Positions 45,299 to 54,223 of a stretch of DNA of 64,000 nucleotides are shown here, piece after piece. The translations under genes and the position numbers were made by a program. This DNA comes from Sphingomonas ginsengisoli An et al. 2013 (lineage in GTDB: Bacteria > Pseudomonadota > Alphaproteobacteria > Sphingomonadales > Sphingomonadaceae): the NCBI RefSeq assembly GCF_009363895.1, contig NZ_CP045434.1:2870501-2934500 (forward strand). Reading direction: 5' to 3'. How positions within the stretch are numbered: the stretch's first letter is position 1; the number at the start of each line of letters is the position of its first letter. Under the pieces are notes generated by a model. The model did not search any database, had not been told where the DNA came from, and was given only the letters and a program-made list of their open reading frames with translations.

Positions 45299-45982
45299 AT
45301 GCGGTGGCGCGTCCGGCCGGTTCATGGCTGGCCTGAATTCCTGACCGAACTGGCGATCGTCGTGTTCGGCGTGCTGATCGCACTCGGCGCCCAGCAATTG
45401 GTCGACGACTGGCACGGCCGCCGCGACGTCGCCGACCTGCGCACCGCGGTCGACGCCGAAGTCGCCGAAAATCTCGCAGGTTACCGGCGCCGCATCGGCG
45501 AGAGCCCCTGTCTCAACCGCAAGCTCGATCAGCTTGATCGCTGGCAACAGGCGTGGCGCGGCGGGGCGGGGCCGGCTGCCAGCGGAACCATCGGGCGGCC
45601 ACGTCCACCCAACAACCGAACCAGCGTCTGGCGGACCGGAGCGACCGGCATCGCCGGGCAGATGCCGCTCGATCAACGGCTGACCTATGGCGATATCTAC
45701 GATGCACTCGACGCCTATGACAGCCTGCGCACGCGCGAAAACGCGGTCTGGTTTCAGTTCTTCGCCTTCGACGGCGCCCAGCGACTGTCGCCGCCCGAGG
45801 TCAATCAACTGCGCGGGCTGATCCTCTCGGCGCGCTCGATCGATCAGGCACTGCAAAGCAATTACGAACAGATTGTCGGCGAGGCCGCGGGCATCGGCAT
45901 TCGCCCCAGGCCCGTCGATCCGGTCATCGAGGCGCGCGTGCTCGCGCTGACCGGGCTGTGCGAGCCGCTGGCGACCGGCTGA
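45299..45982 (+). CDS. Membrane-anchored protein of unknown function
   Basis: 227 residues. After MRWRVRPVHGWPEF comes one membrane helix (LTELAIVVFGVLIALGAQQLV), then a W-H-G-R-R-D-V...L-R-x-A-V-D-x-E stretch that starts a long helical periplasmic or cytoplasmic region. This N-terminal pattern (helix followed by A-x-Q-x-V-D-x-W and a basic coil) recurs in uncharacterised proteins of sphingomonads and xanthomonads. No catalytic motif. Two Cys (about 72 and 220). GACTGAGG precedes the ATG. Confidence 0.65.
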   Translation: MRWRVRPVHGWPEFLTELAIVVFGVLIALGAQQLVDDWHGRRDVADLRTAVDAEVAENLAGYRRRIGESPCLNRKLDQLDRWQQAWRGGAGPAASGTIGRPRPPNNRTSVWRTGATGIAGQMPLDQRLTYGDIYDALDAYDSLRTRENAVWFQFFAFDGAQRLSPPEVNQLRGLILSARSIDQALQSNYEQIVGEAAGIGIRPRPVDPVIEARVLALTGLCEPLATG

Positions 45983-46038
45983 GGACACTCTCCTCAGCGC
46001 ATGTTGCACCTGCTCACGACGACGATTAACCCCACTCC

Positions 46039-46506
46039 ATGGACGCCCCCGAAGATCTGCCCAACCGCCCCTCGGGCGCGCGTGAGGACCCCGAGCATCC
46101 CGGCTGGTACAGCTGGGTCGACCTGCCGCCCGACAGCTTTGCCGCGCAGGTCGGCAAGATGATCTTCCGCCCCGACGGCGAGGGGCGCGCGGTGGTGCGG
46201 ATGTTCCCCACCGAGAAGCACCTCAATCTCGGCGGCTCGCTCCACGGCGGGATGGTGATGAGCTTTATCGACATGGCGCTGTTCGGCGGCGGGCGCTGCG
46301 CCGGCATGGCCCGGGCGCATTACGTGACGCTCGACCTCACCACCCACTTCCTCGCCCGCGGCGAGGTCGGCAAGCCGCTCGACGCGCATGTCGAGCTGAT
46401 CCGCCAGACCCGCAGCCTCGCCTTCCTTCAGGGCGTTGTCCGCCAGGACGGCCAGCCCTGCTACAGCTTCACCGGCACGCTCAAGAAGTTGCGCGACCGC
46501 ACATGA
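46039..46506 (+). CDS. PaaI-type hotdog-fold thioesterase
   Basis: 155 residues with the hotdog core: HLNLGGSLHGGMVMSFIDMALFGG near residues 57-80, where the H-G-G-M-x-x-x-x-x-D pattern is the PaaI/YbgC active-site helix, followed by YVTLDLTTHFLARG. It hydrolyses acyl- or aryl-CoA thioesters, substrate unknown. Overlaps zapE by 4 bp, so the two are likely co-translated, although no functional link is known. Confidence 0.85.
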   Translation: MDAPEDLPNRPSGAREDPEHPGWYSWVDLPPDSFAAQVGKMIFRPDGEGRAVVRMFPTEKHLNLGGSLHGGMVMSFIDMALFGGGRCAGMARAHYVTLDLTTHFLARGEVGKPLDAHVELIRQTRSLAFLQGVVRQDGQPCYSFTGTLKKLRDRT

Positions 46507-47612
46507 GCGGACCCGTCGCGGCCGCGTATCAGGTCCTGCTCGAGGCGCATGAACTTAAGGCCGATCCCGACCAGGCGCGCGCGGTCGCCGCGCTCGACCG
46601 GCTGGCGCGCGATCTCGCGGCGCCGCGCGGCGGCCTCTTGAAGCGCCTGCTCGGCCGCGCCGACGCGCCGGTCTGCGGCGTCTACCTCTGGGGTGGGGTC
46701 GGGCGCGGCAAGTCGATGCTGATGGACCTGGCGTTCGACCACGTCCCGGTCGCGCCCAAGCGCCGCGTCCACTTCCACGCCTTCATGCTCGACGTCCACC
46801 AGCGCCTCCGCCGCGCCCGCGAGGAGACCCCGGGCGACCCGATCCCGCCGGTCGCCGAGAGCCTAGCCGCCGAAGCGAAGCTCCTCTGCTTCGACGAGAT
46901 GGTGATCAACAACACCGCCGACGCGATGATCCTCTCGCGCCTGTTCACCGCGCTGCTTGGCGAAGGCGTCGCGGTCGTGACCACCTCCAACCGACCCCCG
47001 ACCGACCTCTACAAGGACGGCCTCAACCGCGAGCTGTTCCTGCCCTTCATCGACCTTATCCAGGCCCGGATGCAAGTGATCGAGATTGACGGCCCGACCG
47101 ACTATCGGCTCGACCGACTGGGCGGGGTCGAGACCTGGCACGTCCCCAACGGCCCCGCCGCCACCGCAGCTTTGAGCCAAGCCTTCTTCCAACTCACCGA
47201 CTATCCCGTCGAGGATCGTGCCAAGGTCCCCGCCGAGGAGCTCGACGTCGGCGGCGGCCGCACGCTCCACGTCCCCAAGAGCCTCAAGGGCGTCGCCGTC
47301 TTTTCCTTCAAGCGCCTGTGCGGCGAAGCGCGCGGCGCCGCCGACTATCTCGCCGTCGCCCGGCGCTTCCACACCGTGATCCTCGTCGGCATCCCGGTGA
47401 TGGGCCCCGAGATGCGCAACGAGGCGGCGCGCTTCGTCACGCTGATCGACGAGCTCTACGAGCATAAGGTAAAGCTCCTCGCCGCCGCCGACGCCGAGCC
47501 CGAGGGCCTTTACCCGGCGGGCACCGGCGCCTTCGAATTCCAGCGCACCGTCAGCCGCCTCGAGGAGATGCGCTCGGCCGACTATCTGGCGCTGGGGCAT
47601 GGTATCGACTGA
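46503..47612 (+). CDS. zapE: Cell division ATPase ZapE (AFG1 family)
   Basis: 369 residues. Walker A GGVGRGKSMLMD (about 64-75), the HFHAFMLDVHQRL segment (about 88-100), Walker B KLLCFDEMVINN (about 123-134) and sensor TTSNRPPTDLYKDGLNRELFLP (about 160-180) are the AFG1 hallmarks. In E. coli ZapE is a Z-ring associated ATPase needed under heat or low oxygen; mitochondrial relatives handle misassembled respiratory subunits. The place after sdhB would suit either role. Confidence 0.9.
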   Translation: MSGPVAAAYQVLLEAHELKADPDQARAVAALDRLARDLAAPRGGLLKRLLGRADAPVCGVYLWGGVGRGKSMLMDLAFDHVPVAPKRRVHFHAFMLDVHQRLRRAREETPGDPIPPVAESLAAEAKLLCFDEMVINNTADAMILSRLFTALLGEGVAVVTTSNRPPTDLYKDGLNRELFLPFIDLIQARMQVIEIDGPTDYRLDRLGGVETWHVPNGPAATAALSQAFFQLTDYPVEDRAKVPAEELDVGGGRTLHVPKSLKGVAVFSFKRLCGEARGAADYLAVARRFHTVILVGIPVMGPEMRNEAARFVTLIDELYEHKVKLLAAADAEPEGLYPAGTGAFEFQRTVSRLEEMRSADYLALGHGID

Positions 47613-47666
47613 CGGCGTGGGGGCCGAGGCTTGCCGCGGTGGCCGCGAACCGCCACCTTCTGCGCA

Positions 47667-49892
47667 ATGCCCCGCAAACCCCTCCCGGCCGGGCTGCCGA
47701 GCCGGCAGCAGATCCTCGATTTCATCACCTCGTCCGGCCAGCCCGCGGGCAAGCGCGAGATCGCGCGCGCCTTCGGCCTCCACGGGCATGACAAGATCAT
47801 GCTCAAGAGCCTGCTCAAGGACATGGCCGACGAGGGGCTGATCGATTCAGCCCCGGGCCGCGCGTTCCACAAGGCGGGCGGAGTGCCCAAGGTCACCGTG
47901 CTGCGGATCGTCGCGGTCGACGATGGTGACGTCGCGGTCCCCGACAATTGGCAGGGCGAGGGCCCGCCGCCCCGCCTCCGTGTCCTCCAGCAAGGCCGCC
48001 GCTCGGCGCTCGCGCTCAACGACCGTATCCTCGCCCGCACCGAGGAGCGCGGCCGCGGTCATGTCGCGCACCTGATGAAGAAACTGCAGCGCTCGGCCGA
48101 CCTCATCCTCGGCGTCGTCCACGAGGACGAGGACGGCAAGCGCTGGCTGAAACCCGTCGACAAGCGCGAGCGGCGCGAACTGCCGCTAAGCGACTTGGGC
48201 GAAGCCCAGACCGGCGACCTCGTCCTCGCCGAACCCTCGGGCCGTCCGCCGCGGGTCTCGGCGCGGGTCGATGCCGTCCTCGGCGATCCCTTCGCGCCGC
48301 GCAGTTTCAGTCTGATCGCGATTCACAAGCACGGCCTGCCGAGCGAGTTTCGCGAAGTGACCGTCGCCGAGGCGCGCCAGGTCTCGACGCTCGAACTTGG
48401 CAAATGGCGGACTGATCTCCGCCATTTGCCAATTTTGGCGATCGATCCGGTCGATGCGCGCGACCATGACGACGCCATCTGGGCGAGCGCGCGCGAGGAT
48501 GGCGGGTGGGACGCGATCGTCGCCATCGCCGACGTCAGCTATTACGTCCGCCCCGGCAGCGCCCTCGACCGCGAGGCCCGCCGCCGCGGCAACAGCGTCT
48601 ATTTCCCCGACCGCGTGGTGCCGATGCTGCCCCACGAATTGTCGAGCGATATCTGCTCGTTGAAGGAAGGCGCCGACCGCGCCGCGCTCGCCTGCCACCT
48701 GGTCGTCGGCGCCGACGGCGCGCTCAAGAGCTGGCGCTTCAGCCGCGCCCTGATCCGCGTCGCCGCCAACCTCGCTTATGAAGACGCCCAAGCGGCGATT
48801 GACGGGGCGAGCGACGCCGTCCCCGCCGAGCTGGTCGAGAGCGCCCTCAAGCCGCTCTGGGCCTGCTGGAGTGCGCTGAGATCAGCACGCGAACGGCGCG
48901 AGCCGTTGGAGCTCGATCTGCCCGAACGGCAGGTGGTGCTCGACGAGAAGGGGCGGATCGCCTCGGTCGCGGCGCGCGAGCGGCTCGACGCGCACCGGCT
49001 GGTCGAGGATTACATGATCGCCGCCAACGTCGCGGCGGCCAAGGCGCTCGAGGCGAAGAAGGCGCCGGTGATGTATCGCGTCCACGAGACCCCGAGCCGC
49101 GAAAAGCTGGTCGCGCTCAAGGACTATCTGAAGACCCTCGACGTCGAATTCGCGCTCGGCCAGGTGGTGCGGCCGGCGACCTTCAACCGGGTGATCGAGC
49201 GGATCGGCGACAGCGACGCTCGCCCCGAAATCATGGAGCAATTGCTCCGCACCCAGATGCAGGCGCGCTATGCCCCCGACAACCTCGGTCACTTCGGGCT
49301 CTCGCTCGGCAGCTACGCGCACTTCACCTCGCCGATCCGTCGCTACGCCGACCTCCTCGTCCACCGCAGCCTGGTCCGCGCCTACAACCTCGGCGAGGGC
49401 GCGCTGCCGGCCGAGGATGTCGAGCGCTTCGCCGAGATCGGCGAGCAGATCTCGATGCTCGAGCGGCGCGCGATGGAGGCCGAGCGCGAGACAGTCGACC
49501 GCTATGTCGCGGCCTATCTTTCGGACCATGTCGGGCAGCTGATCGACTGCCGGATCACCGGGGTGCAGCCGTTCGGCTTCTTCGCCACAGTCGATGGGCT
49601 GGGCGGCGACGGGCTGGTGCCAGCGGCCGAGCTGGGGACCGAATATTTCCGCTACCAGGAGGACGCCCGCCAATTGGTCGGCGAAGAGAGCGGCGAGACC
49701 TATCGGGTCGGCCAGCGGCTCCAGCTCCGGCTGACCGATGCAAATCCGGTCAGTGGCGCGCTGCGCTTCGAGCTTGCCGAAGGCAGCTACGCCCGCGGAC
49801 CGGGGCCGCGCCGCGACCGGGTGCGCCGACCGCCGATGGGACGGCGCGGGCGGCCGGCCAACATCCGTCATCAGGGTCGCAAGAAGCGCTGA
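47667..49892 (+). CDS. rnr: Ribonuclease R
   Basis: Processive 3'-5' exoribonuclease that degrades structured RNA. 741 residues from the ATG at 47667 (MPRKPLPAGLPSRQQILDFI); an upstream TTG would add 12 unlikely residues. Order: N-terminal winged helix (about 10-70), cold-shock-like domains, the catalytic RNB domain with AIDPVDARDHDDAIWA near 262-277 (Asp cluster) and SLGSYAHFTSPIRRYADLLVHR near 545-566, an S1 domain (LIDCRITGVQPFGFFATV) and a basic tail ending in RQGRKKR-like sequence. An exact 15 bp inverted repeat lies inside the reading frame at 48397-48432. Confidence 0.94.
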   Translation: MPRKPLPAGLPSRQQILDFITSSGQPAGKREIARAFGLHGHDKIMLKSLLKDMADEGLIDSAPGRAFHKAGGVPKVTVLRIVAVDDGDVAVPDNWQGEGPPPRLRVLQQGRRSALALNDRILARTEERGRGHVAHLMKKLQRSADLILGVVHEDEDGKRWLKPVDKRERRELPLSDLGEAQTGDLVLAEPSGRPPRVSARVDAVLGDPFAPRSFSLIAIHKHGLPSEFREVTVAEARQVSTLELGKWRTDLRHLPILAIDPVDARDHDDAIWASAREDGGWDAIVAIADVSYYVRPGSALDREARRRGNSVYFPDRVVPMLPHELSSDICSLKEGADRAALACHLVVGADGALKSWRFSRALIRVAANLAYEDAQAAIDGASDAVPAELVESALKPLWACWSALRSARERREPLELDLPERQVVLDEKGRIASVAARERLDAHRLVEDYMIAANVAAAKALEAKKAPVMYRVHETPSREKLVALKDYLKTLDVEFALGQVVRPATFNRVIERIGDSDARPEIMEQLLRTQMQARYAPDNLGHFGLSLGSYAHFTSPIRRYADLLVHRSLVRAYNLGEGALPAEDVERFAEIGEQISMLERRAMEAERETVDRYVAAYLSDHVGQLIDCRITGVQPFGFFATVDGLGGDGLVPAAELGTEYFRYQEDARQLVGEESGETYRVGQRLQLRLTDANPVSGALRFELAEGSYARGPGPRRDRVRRPPMGRRGRPANIRHQGRKKR
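48397..48436 (+). other. Terminator-like inverted repeat inside rnr
   Basis: TTGGCAAATGGCGGA (48397-48411) and its exact complement (48418-48432) with a 6-base loop, followed by TTTT (48433-48436, partly overlapping the arm). It falls just before the catalytic Asp cluster of RNase R and codes for LGKWRTDLRHLPIL. Confidence 0.6.
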
Positions 49893-49933
49893 ACTTCGCT
49901 ATTCCTGCCTCACGGCAGGGGCAGGGGGGTGTC

Positions 49934-50782
49934 ATGCGTAAGGTAGTGCGGTGGGTCGGTTACGCGCTGGCGGGCCTGCTCGGGCTGGGGATCGTCGGGG
50001 CAGCGACGCTCTATGCGGTCTCCGAACACACCATCCACCAGACGCTGAGTGCGCAGCCCGAACCGTTGCTGATGGCGAGTGCCGATGCGGGCCGCGGGTG
50101 GCACATCATTCGGACGCGAGGCTGCGGCGGTTGCCATGGCGGCGACCTGCGCGGCGCCAACATGATCGACCAACCGAGCGTCGCTACGCTTTATGCGCCC
50201 AACCTGACCTTGCTCGCGGCGACGGCGAGCGACCAGCAGCTGGCGCAGGCGCTGCGCCAGGGGATCGGGCACGACGGGCGTCCGCTCTACATCATGCCCT
50301 CGGGCGAAGCCGCGGCACTGACCGACCAGGAATTGTCGGACGTGATCGCTGCCCTTCGCTCGGCGCCGCGCGGCGGGTCGGCAACGCCCGCGCTGGCGCT
50401 GGGGCCGCTGGGCCGCATTGGCGTGGCGACCGGCAAGCTCCCGTCGGCGCCGACCGAGATCGTCGATTATCGCGCGCATCCCGCCGCCGACCTAGGCGTG
50501 GCCACCGCGGCGGGGCGGCACCTGGCAATGACGACCTGCTCGGGCTGTCACGGCTCCGCGCTGACCGGGCGCGAAGTCGAGCCGGGTATCCAGTCGCCCG
50601 ACCTGACCATCGTCGGCGCCTACGACGGGCAGCAGTTCGCCCGCCTGATGAAGACCGGGCGGCCGCCCAATGGCCGCAACCTCAAACTGATGAGCGAAAC
50701 CAGCCGCAAGGCGTTCAGCAACTTCAGCGATGTGGAAGTGCAGCAACTCTTCGCTTATCTCCAGGCGCGAGCCCAACGGTAG
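49934..50782 (+). CDS. Membrane-anchored di-haem cytochrome c
   Basis: 282 residues. One N-terminal membrane helix or uncleaved signal (YALAGLLGLGIVGAATLYAV), then two class I cytochrome c domains, each with a haem-binding C-x-x-C-H: CGGCH near 60 and CSGCH near 202. Distal Met ligands may be M in YIMPSGEA near 121 and K-L-M near 258. It resembles the cytochrome subunits of alcohol or aldehyde dehydrogenases, but no partner dehydrogenase is adjacent. A small CCTGCC/GGCAGG hairpin lies at 49904-49919, between rnr and this gene. Confidence 0.88.
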   Translation: MRKVVRWVGYALAGLLGLGIVGAATLYAVSEHTIHQTLSAQPEPLLMASADAGRGWHIIRTRGCGGCHGGDLRGANMIDQPSVATLYAPNLTLLAATASDQQLAQALRQGIGHDGRPLYIMPSGEAAALTDQELSDVIAALRSAPRGGSATPALALGPLGRIGVATGKLPSAPTEIVDYRAHPAADLGVATAAGRHLAMTTCSGCHGSALTGREVEPGIQSPDLTIVGAYDGQQFARLMKTGRPPNGRNLKLMSETSRKAFSNFSDVEVQQLFAYLQARAQR

Positions 50783-50802
50783 GCAGCAAGACGGAGGTTT
50801 CG

Positions 50803-51141
50803 ATGGCCAAGGACAAGAAGAGCAAAAAGGCCAAGGAGCCGAAGGGCGGCGTCCGGGTCGCCGTGAGCGTGGACGGTGAGGGCAAGCGCAAGGGGAAGAA
50901 GAACAAGGGCGGCGAGCATGGCCTCGAGGCGCTGGCGTCCAAGGTGCTCGATCATCCGCTGGTGAGCGACCTGCTGGCGATCGGGGCGATGGCGGCGGTG
51001 GCGGCGATCGCCGAGAGCGGCAAGGCCGATCCGGCCAAGGCCAAGAGCAAGAATGCGGTCAAGGCTGCTGGCAAGGCGGCGGCGGCGGCGATCGGGACCC
51101 GGCTGCTCAAGGAAGTGACCGGCGGCGCGAAAAAGGCCTAG
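50803..51141 (+). CDS. Lys/Ala-rich small protein, unknown function
   Basis: 112 residues from the ATG at 50803, six bases after ACGGAGG. N-terminal half is very basic (MAKDKKSKKAKEPKGG, GEGKRKGKKNKGG), followed by a hydrophobic helix (LVSDLLAIGAMAAVAAIAES) and a further basic segment. The composition suggests nucleic acid or membrane-surface binding. No family recognised. Its TAG shares a CTAG with the stop of rsmD on the other strand. Confidence 0.65.
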   Translation: MAKDKKSKKAKEPKGGVRVAVSVDGEGKRKGKKNKGGEHGLEALASKVLDHPLVSDLLAIGAMAAVAAIAESGKADPAKAKSKNAVKAAGKAAAAAIGTRLLKEVTGGAKKA

Positions 51142-51674
51142 GCCGCGCGCCGCAACAAGGTGAGACGGGCGCGGCCGGTGTCGCGCTCGACCATCGTTTC
51201 AAACGAGTTTTCGGCGATCGCGTGGCCGCGTGCAGTCTCGATCGCGAGCCAGCCGCCCGGCGCGAGCCAGCCGGCTGCCGCCACTGCCCTCACCACCTTG
51301 TCGCCGGCGCCATCGGCGTAGGGCGGGTCGGCGAGGATCAGATCGAAAGCGGGGCGCGGCGGGAGTCGTTCGGCGGAGGTGGCGAGCAATTCGATCGTTG
51401 CGCCCAGCGCCGCGGCGTTGCGTTCGATCACCTTGCGGGCGGCGGCGTCGGTCTCGACGAACAGCGCCGAGGCCGCACCGCGCGACAGTGCTTCGAGCCC
51501 TAGGGCCCCCGAGCCCGCGTAGAGGTCGGCGACCCGTAGCTCGGCGAAATTGCCGAGCCGGCTGGTCAACATGCTGAACAACGTTTCGCGGATGCGGTCG
51601 GCGGTCGGCCGGGTGATTTCGCCCGGCGGTGCAAGCAATGGGCGCCCGCGCCACCGGCCAGCGATGATCCTCAT
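51138..51674 (-). CDS. rsmD: 16S rRNA (guanine966-N2)-methyltransferase RsmD
   Basis: 178 residues from the ATG at 51674. Family pattern: MRIIAGRWRGRPLLAPPG at the N-terminus, RPTADRIRETLFSML near 22-36, the SAM loop LYAGSGALGLEALSRGA near 50-66 and the catalytic DPPY in LILADPPYADG near 117-127. The ATG overlaps the stop of the pseudouridine synthase (ATGA), a conserved gene pair in alphaproteobacteria. Confidence 0.95.
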   Translation of the reverse strand: MRIIAGRWRGRPLLAPPGEITRPTADRIRETLFSMLTSRLGNFAELRVADLYAGSGALGLEALSRGAASALFVETDAAARKVIERNAAALGATIELLATSAERLPPRPAFDLILADPPYADGAGDKVVRAVAAAGWLAPGGWLAIETARGHAIAENSFETMVERDTGRARLTLLRRAA

Positions 51675-52495
51675 TTGAGTGAGGCGCGGAAGCGGAACAG
51701 GTCTTCGCGCTGGACCTCGGCGACCTCGCCGGGTTCGAGCTCGTCGAGCGCGAGCGGGCCGTAGCTGGTGCGGATCAGGCGCGAGACCTGCATCCCGAGC
51801 CAGGCGAGGACGCGGCGGACCTCGCGATTTTTGCCCTCGGTCAGCGCGAGCTCGATCCACACGTTGGCGCCGGTGCGGCGCTCCATGTTGGCGTCGATGC
51901 TGCCGTAGCGGACGCCCTCGATCTCGACCCCTTCGCTCAGGGATTCGAGCTGTTCCTGGGTGACGTCGCCGAAGGCGCGGGCGCGGTAGCGGCGGACGAC
52001 GCCGGTCTTGGGCAGCTCGAGCTGGCGCTTCAATTCGCCGTCGTTGGTGAGGAGCAGCAGCCCCTCGGTCATGAAGTCGAGGCGGCCGACGGGCATCACG
52101 CGGGGCAGGCCGCGCGGCAGTTTGTCGTAGATGGTCGGGCGGCCCTTGGGGTCGTTGGCGGCGGTGAGGCAGCCGGCGGGCTTGTAGAAGCGCCACAGCC
52201 GCGCGCTTTCGGCCGGGCGGACCGGCTTGCCGTCGACGGTGACCCCGGTGAGCGTTTCGAGGATGGTCGCGGGGGTGGTCAGCACCTGTCCGTCGAGCGC
52301 GATGCGGCCCTCGGCGATCATCCGCTCGATCTCGCGGCGGGAGGCGATTCCGGCCCGCGCAAGGAGCTTGGCGATGCGCTGCGGGCCGCCGCTGGGCGCG
52401 GCTGGCTTGCGGCTGGGCTCGCCCCGTGACGGGCCGCCCTTTTTCTGTGCCCGCTTTTGCGGCACAGGCGCGGCTCTCGTTCGTTCCGGGGGCAA
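51671..52495 (-). CDS. rluB: Ribosomal large-subunit pseudouridine synthase, RluB/RsuA family
   Basis: Converts a specific uridine in 23S rRNA (U2605 in E. coli RluB) to pseudouridine. 274 residues from a TTG at 52495, chosen because AAGGA (52508-52504 on the minus strand) lies 8 bases before it; there is no suitable ATG ahead of the S4 domain. After a basic Pro-rich start come the S4 RNA-binding domain (RIAKLLARAGIASRREIERM), the catalytic motif MPVGRLDFMTEGLLLLTNDG with Asp in G-R-L-D, and EGKNREVRRVLAWLGM. Divergent from the response regulator. Confidence 0.88.
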   Translation of the reverse strand: MPPERTRAAPVPQKRAQKKGGPSRGEPSRKPAAPSGGPQRIAKLLARAGIASRREIERMIAEGRIALDGQVLTTPATILETLTGVTVDGKPVRPAESARLWRFYKPAGCLTAANDPKGRPTIYDKLPRGLPRVMPVGRLDFMTEGLLLLTNDGELKRQLELPKTGVVRRYRARAFGDVTQEQLESLSEGVEIEGVRYGSIDANMERRTGANVWIELALTEGKNREVRRVLAWLGMQVSRLIRTSYGPLALDELEPGEVAEVQREDLFRFRASLK

Positions 52496-52526
52496 GACCA
52501 AGTTCCTTGAAGTTAGGGGTGCCCGG

Positions 52527-53009
52527 GTGCTGTTCAGCAAGCGCAAGCGGATCGTCAAGCGCATCCTCATCGTCGAGGACGAGCCGCTGGTCGCGTTCGA
52601 CAATGAAACCATGGTCGCCGACGCCGGCTATACGGTGGTCGCGACGGTCGACGCTTATGCCGACGTGGTCCGCGTTCTCGATACCGAAGCCGAGAAATTG
52701 CCGCCGAGTGGCGACGAGGACGAGGACCCGCGCGGGGTCGACCTCATTCTCACCGACATCAGCCTGGCGGGAAAGCGCGACGGTTATGCGGTCGCGCGCG
52801 AAGCGAGCAAGCGGGGCATCCCGGTACTGTTCGTCAGCGCGTCCCCGCCCGAAGGCGCCGAGGAAATCGCGCTCGGCTACATGCTCAAGCCCTATCAGGA
52901 GCGGACACTGCGCGCCGCGCTGCGCGAGGTCGACAAAAGGCTGGCGGGCGAGCGCACCAAGAAGATCGACGGAATGGTGCTATACGAGGCGGCGGCGAAG
53001 CCCGCCTAG
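52527..53009 (+). CDS. Single-domain response regulator
   Basis: 160 residues from a GTG at 52527 with AGGGG before it. It is only a receiver domain: acidic pair in LIVEDEPLVAFDNETM (about 15-30), phospho-acceptor Asp in LILTDISLAGKRDG (about 77), Ser in LFVSASPPEG and Lys in MLKPYQERTLRAAL. The K-P-Y-Q-x-x-x-L pattern and the absence of an output domain match the regulators that feed phosphate into PhyR-type general stress responses in sphingomonads, but a different partner cannot be excluded. No kinase gene adjacent. It ends in a CTAG shared with the Rieske gene. Confidence 0.85.
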   Translation: MLFSKRKRIVKRILIVEDEPLVAFDNETMVADAGYTVVATVDAYADVVRVLDTEAEKLPPSGDEDEDPRGVDLILTDISLAGKRDGYAVAREASKRGIPVLFVSASPPEGAEEIALGYMLKPYQERTLRAALREVDKRLAGERTKKIDGMVLYEAAAKPA

Positions 53010-54181
53010 TCGACCGCCTCGTCGAGCAGGCGGTGGAAGTCGGCGATGCCCGATTCGAGGGTGCCGAGCGTGACCTGCTGGATTAGCCCCGCCGAAATCC
53101 CTTGGTGACAGAGCGCCGCGGCGCGGAAGTCCTCGCCGCCGAAGGTGCCGGCGTCGAGCAGGTCCCAGCTCTTGCGCCAGTGCGCCTCGGCCTCGTTGGT
53201 CTGCGGCGCCTCGGGGATGAGCATGACGTCCTCGACCCGGGTCGAGCCGACGCCCTGCGGATAGCAGAGCAGCAGGTTGATGTAGTCGGGCGAGACGATG
53301 ATCACGCTGTTGGGGAAGAAGTGGTAAGTGAAGGTCGCCGCGCGGCGGATCTGCGTCCAGTCGTCGCGCTCGACCCGCGCCAGATAGTCGGTCCGGCCGA
53401 CCACCGCCCGCTGGTGCTGGCCGATGCGGTCGGCGACGGTGATCCCGTCGGCGAAGAAAGGCGCGATGGTCGCCGCGTGCAGCCGCTGGACGTGATAGCT
53501 TTCGAGGAAGGCGTCGATCACCAGCTTCCAGTTGGCGGCGACTTCATGGGTGCGGCGCTGGTAGAGGTGCAAGCCGGCAAGGCCGAACGCCTCCATGTCG
53601 GGGGTGAGGGCCTCGACTCCGCCGAAGTCCGCGTCAGGGTCGCGCGAGAACCAGATGAGGCCGCCGCTTTCACACGCGGCGAAGCGCGCCAGCGGCATTT
53701 CCGCCTTGTCGAGGCCGGGGAAGCAGTCGGGACGGGGCACGGCGGCGAGGCGGCCGTCGGCACGATAGGCCCAGGCATGATAGGGGCAGACGATCCGGCT
53801 GGCGGGGACCGGCTCGGTCGTCTCGAGCAGGCGCGTGCCTCGATGGCGGCAGACGTTGGCGAGGACGTGGACCTGCCCGTCGCCGTCGCGGCTGACGATC
53901 AGCGGGACGCCATAATCGTCGTGGGTGACCGCCATGTTCGGGCGCGGCAGCAGCGCCGACGGGCCGAGCAGCAGCGGCTGGCGGGCGAAGACGATGGCTT
54001 GCTCGCGGGTGAAGCGGTCGGGATCGGTATAGAGCGCGGCGGCGAGCTGCTGCACGCCCGAGCCGAGCAGCGCCTCGCCACGCGCGAGCTGGTCGACCAG
54101 TTCGCGTTGACCGGCGGTGGGGCGCGACGAACGGAGCGGTGCATCCATCGAAGCGGACAGTGCCCCTGTTGCACCGACCAT
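53006..54181 (-). CDS. Rieske non-haem iron oxygenase, catalytic subunit
   Basis: 391 residues (an inner ATG at 54148 is an alternative start). Rieske [2Fe-2S] site: CRHRG near 112 and CPYHAW near 132. Mononuclear iron site: DAFLESYHVQRLH near 220-232 (two His), with the carboxylate expected later near TLGTLESG. These enzymes oxygenate or demethylate small molecules such as aromatics, quaternary amines or sterol-like compounds. The spacing is close to the carnitine/glycine betaine-type group. No reductase or ferredoxin gene is near, so electrons must come from elsewhere. Substrate unknown. Confidence 0.85.
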   Translation of the reverse strand: MVGATGALSASMDAPLRSSRPTAGQRELVDQLARGEALLGSGVQQLAAALYTDPDRFTREQAIVFARQPLLLGPSALLPRPNMAVTHDDYGVPLIVSRDGDGQVHVLANVCRHRGTRLLETTEPVPASRIVCPYHAWAYRADGRLAAVPRPDCFPGLDKAEMPLARFAACESGGLIWFSRDPDADFGGVEALTPDMEAFGLAGLHLYQRRTHEVAANWKLVIDAFLESYHVQRLHAATIAPFFADGITVADRIGQHQRAVVGRTDYLARVERDDWTQIRRAATFTYHFFPNSVIIVSPDYINLLLCYPQGVGSTRVEDVMLIPEAPQTNEAEAHWRKSWDLLDAGTFGGEDFRAAALCHQGISAGLIQQVTLGTLESGIADFHRLLDEAVD

Positions 54182-54223
54182 GCAAGCGGCTAGGGTCGGA
54201 CCCTGGGCGAAGGGAGAGGTGGA

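Noticed and set aside
49904..49919. CCTGCC/GGCAGG hairpin after rnr as a terminator
   Set aside because: Six base pairs, no T-run; too weak to call on its own.
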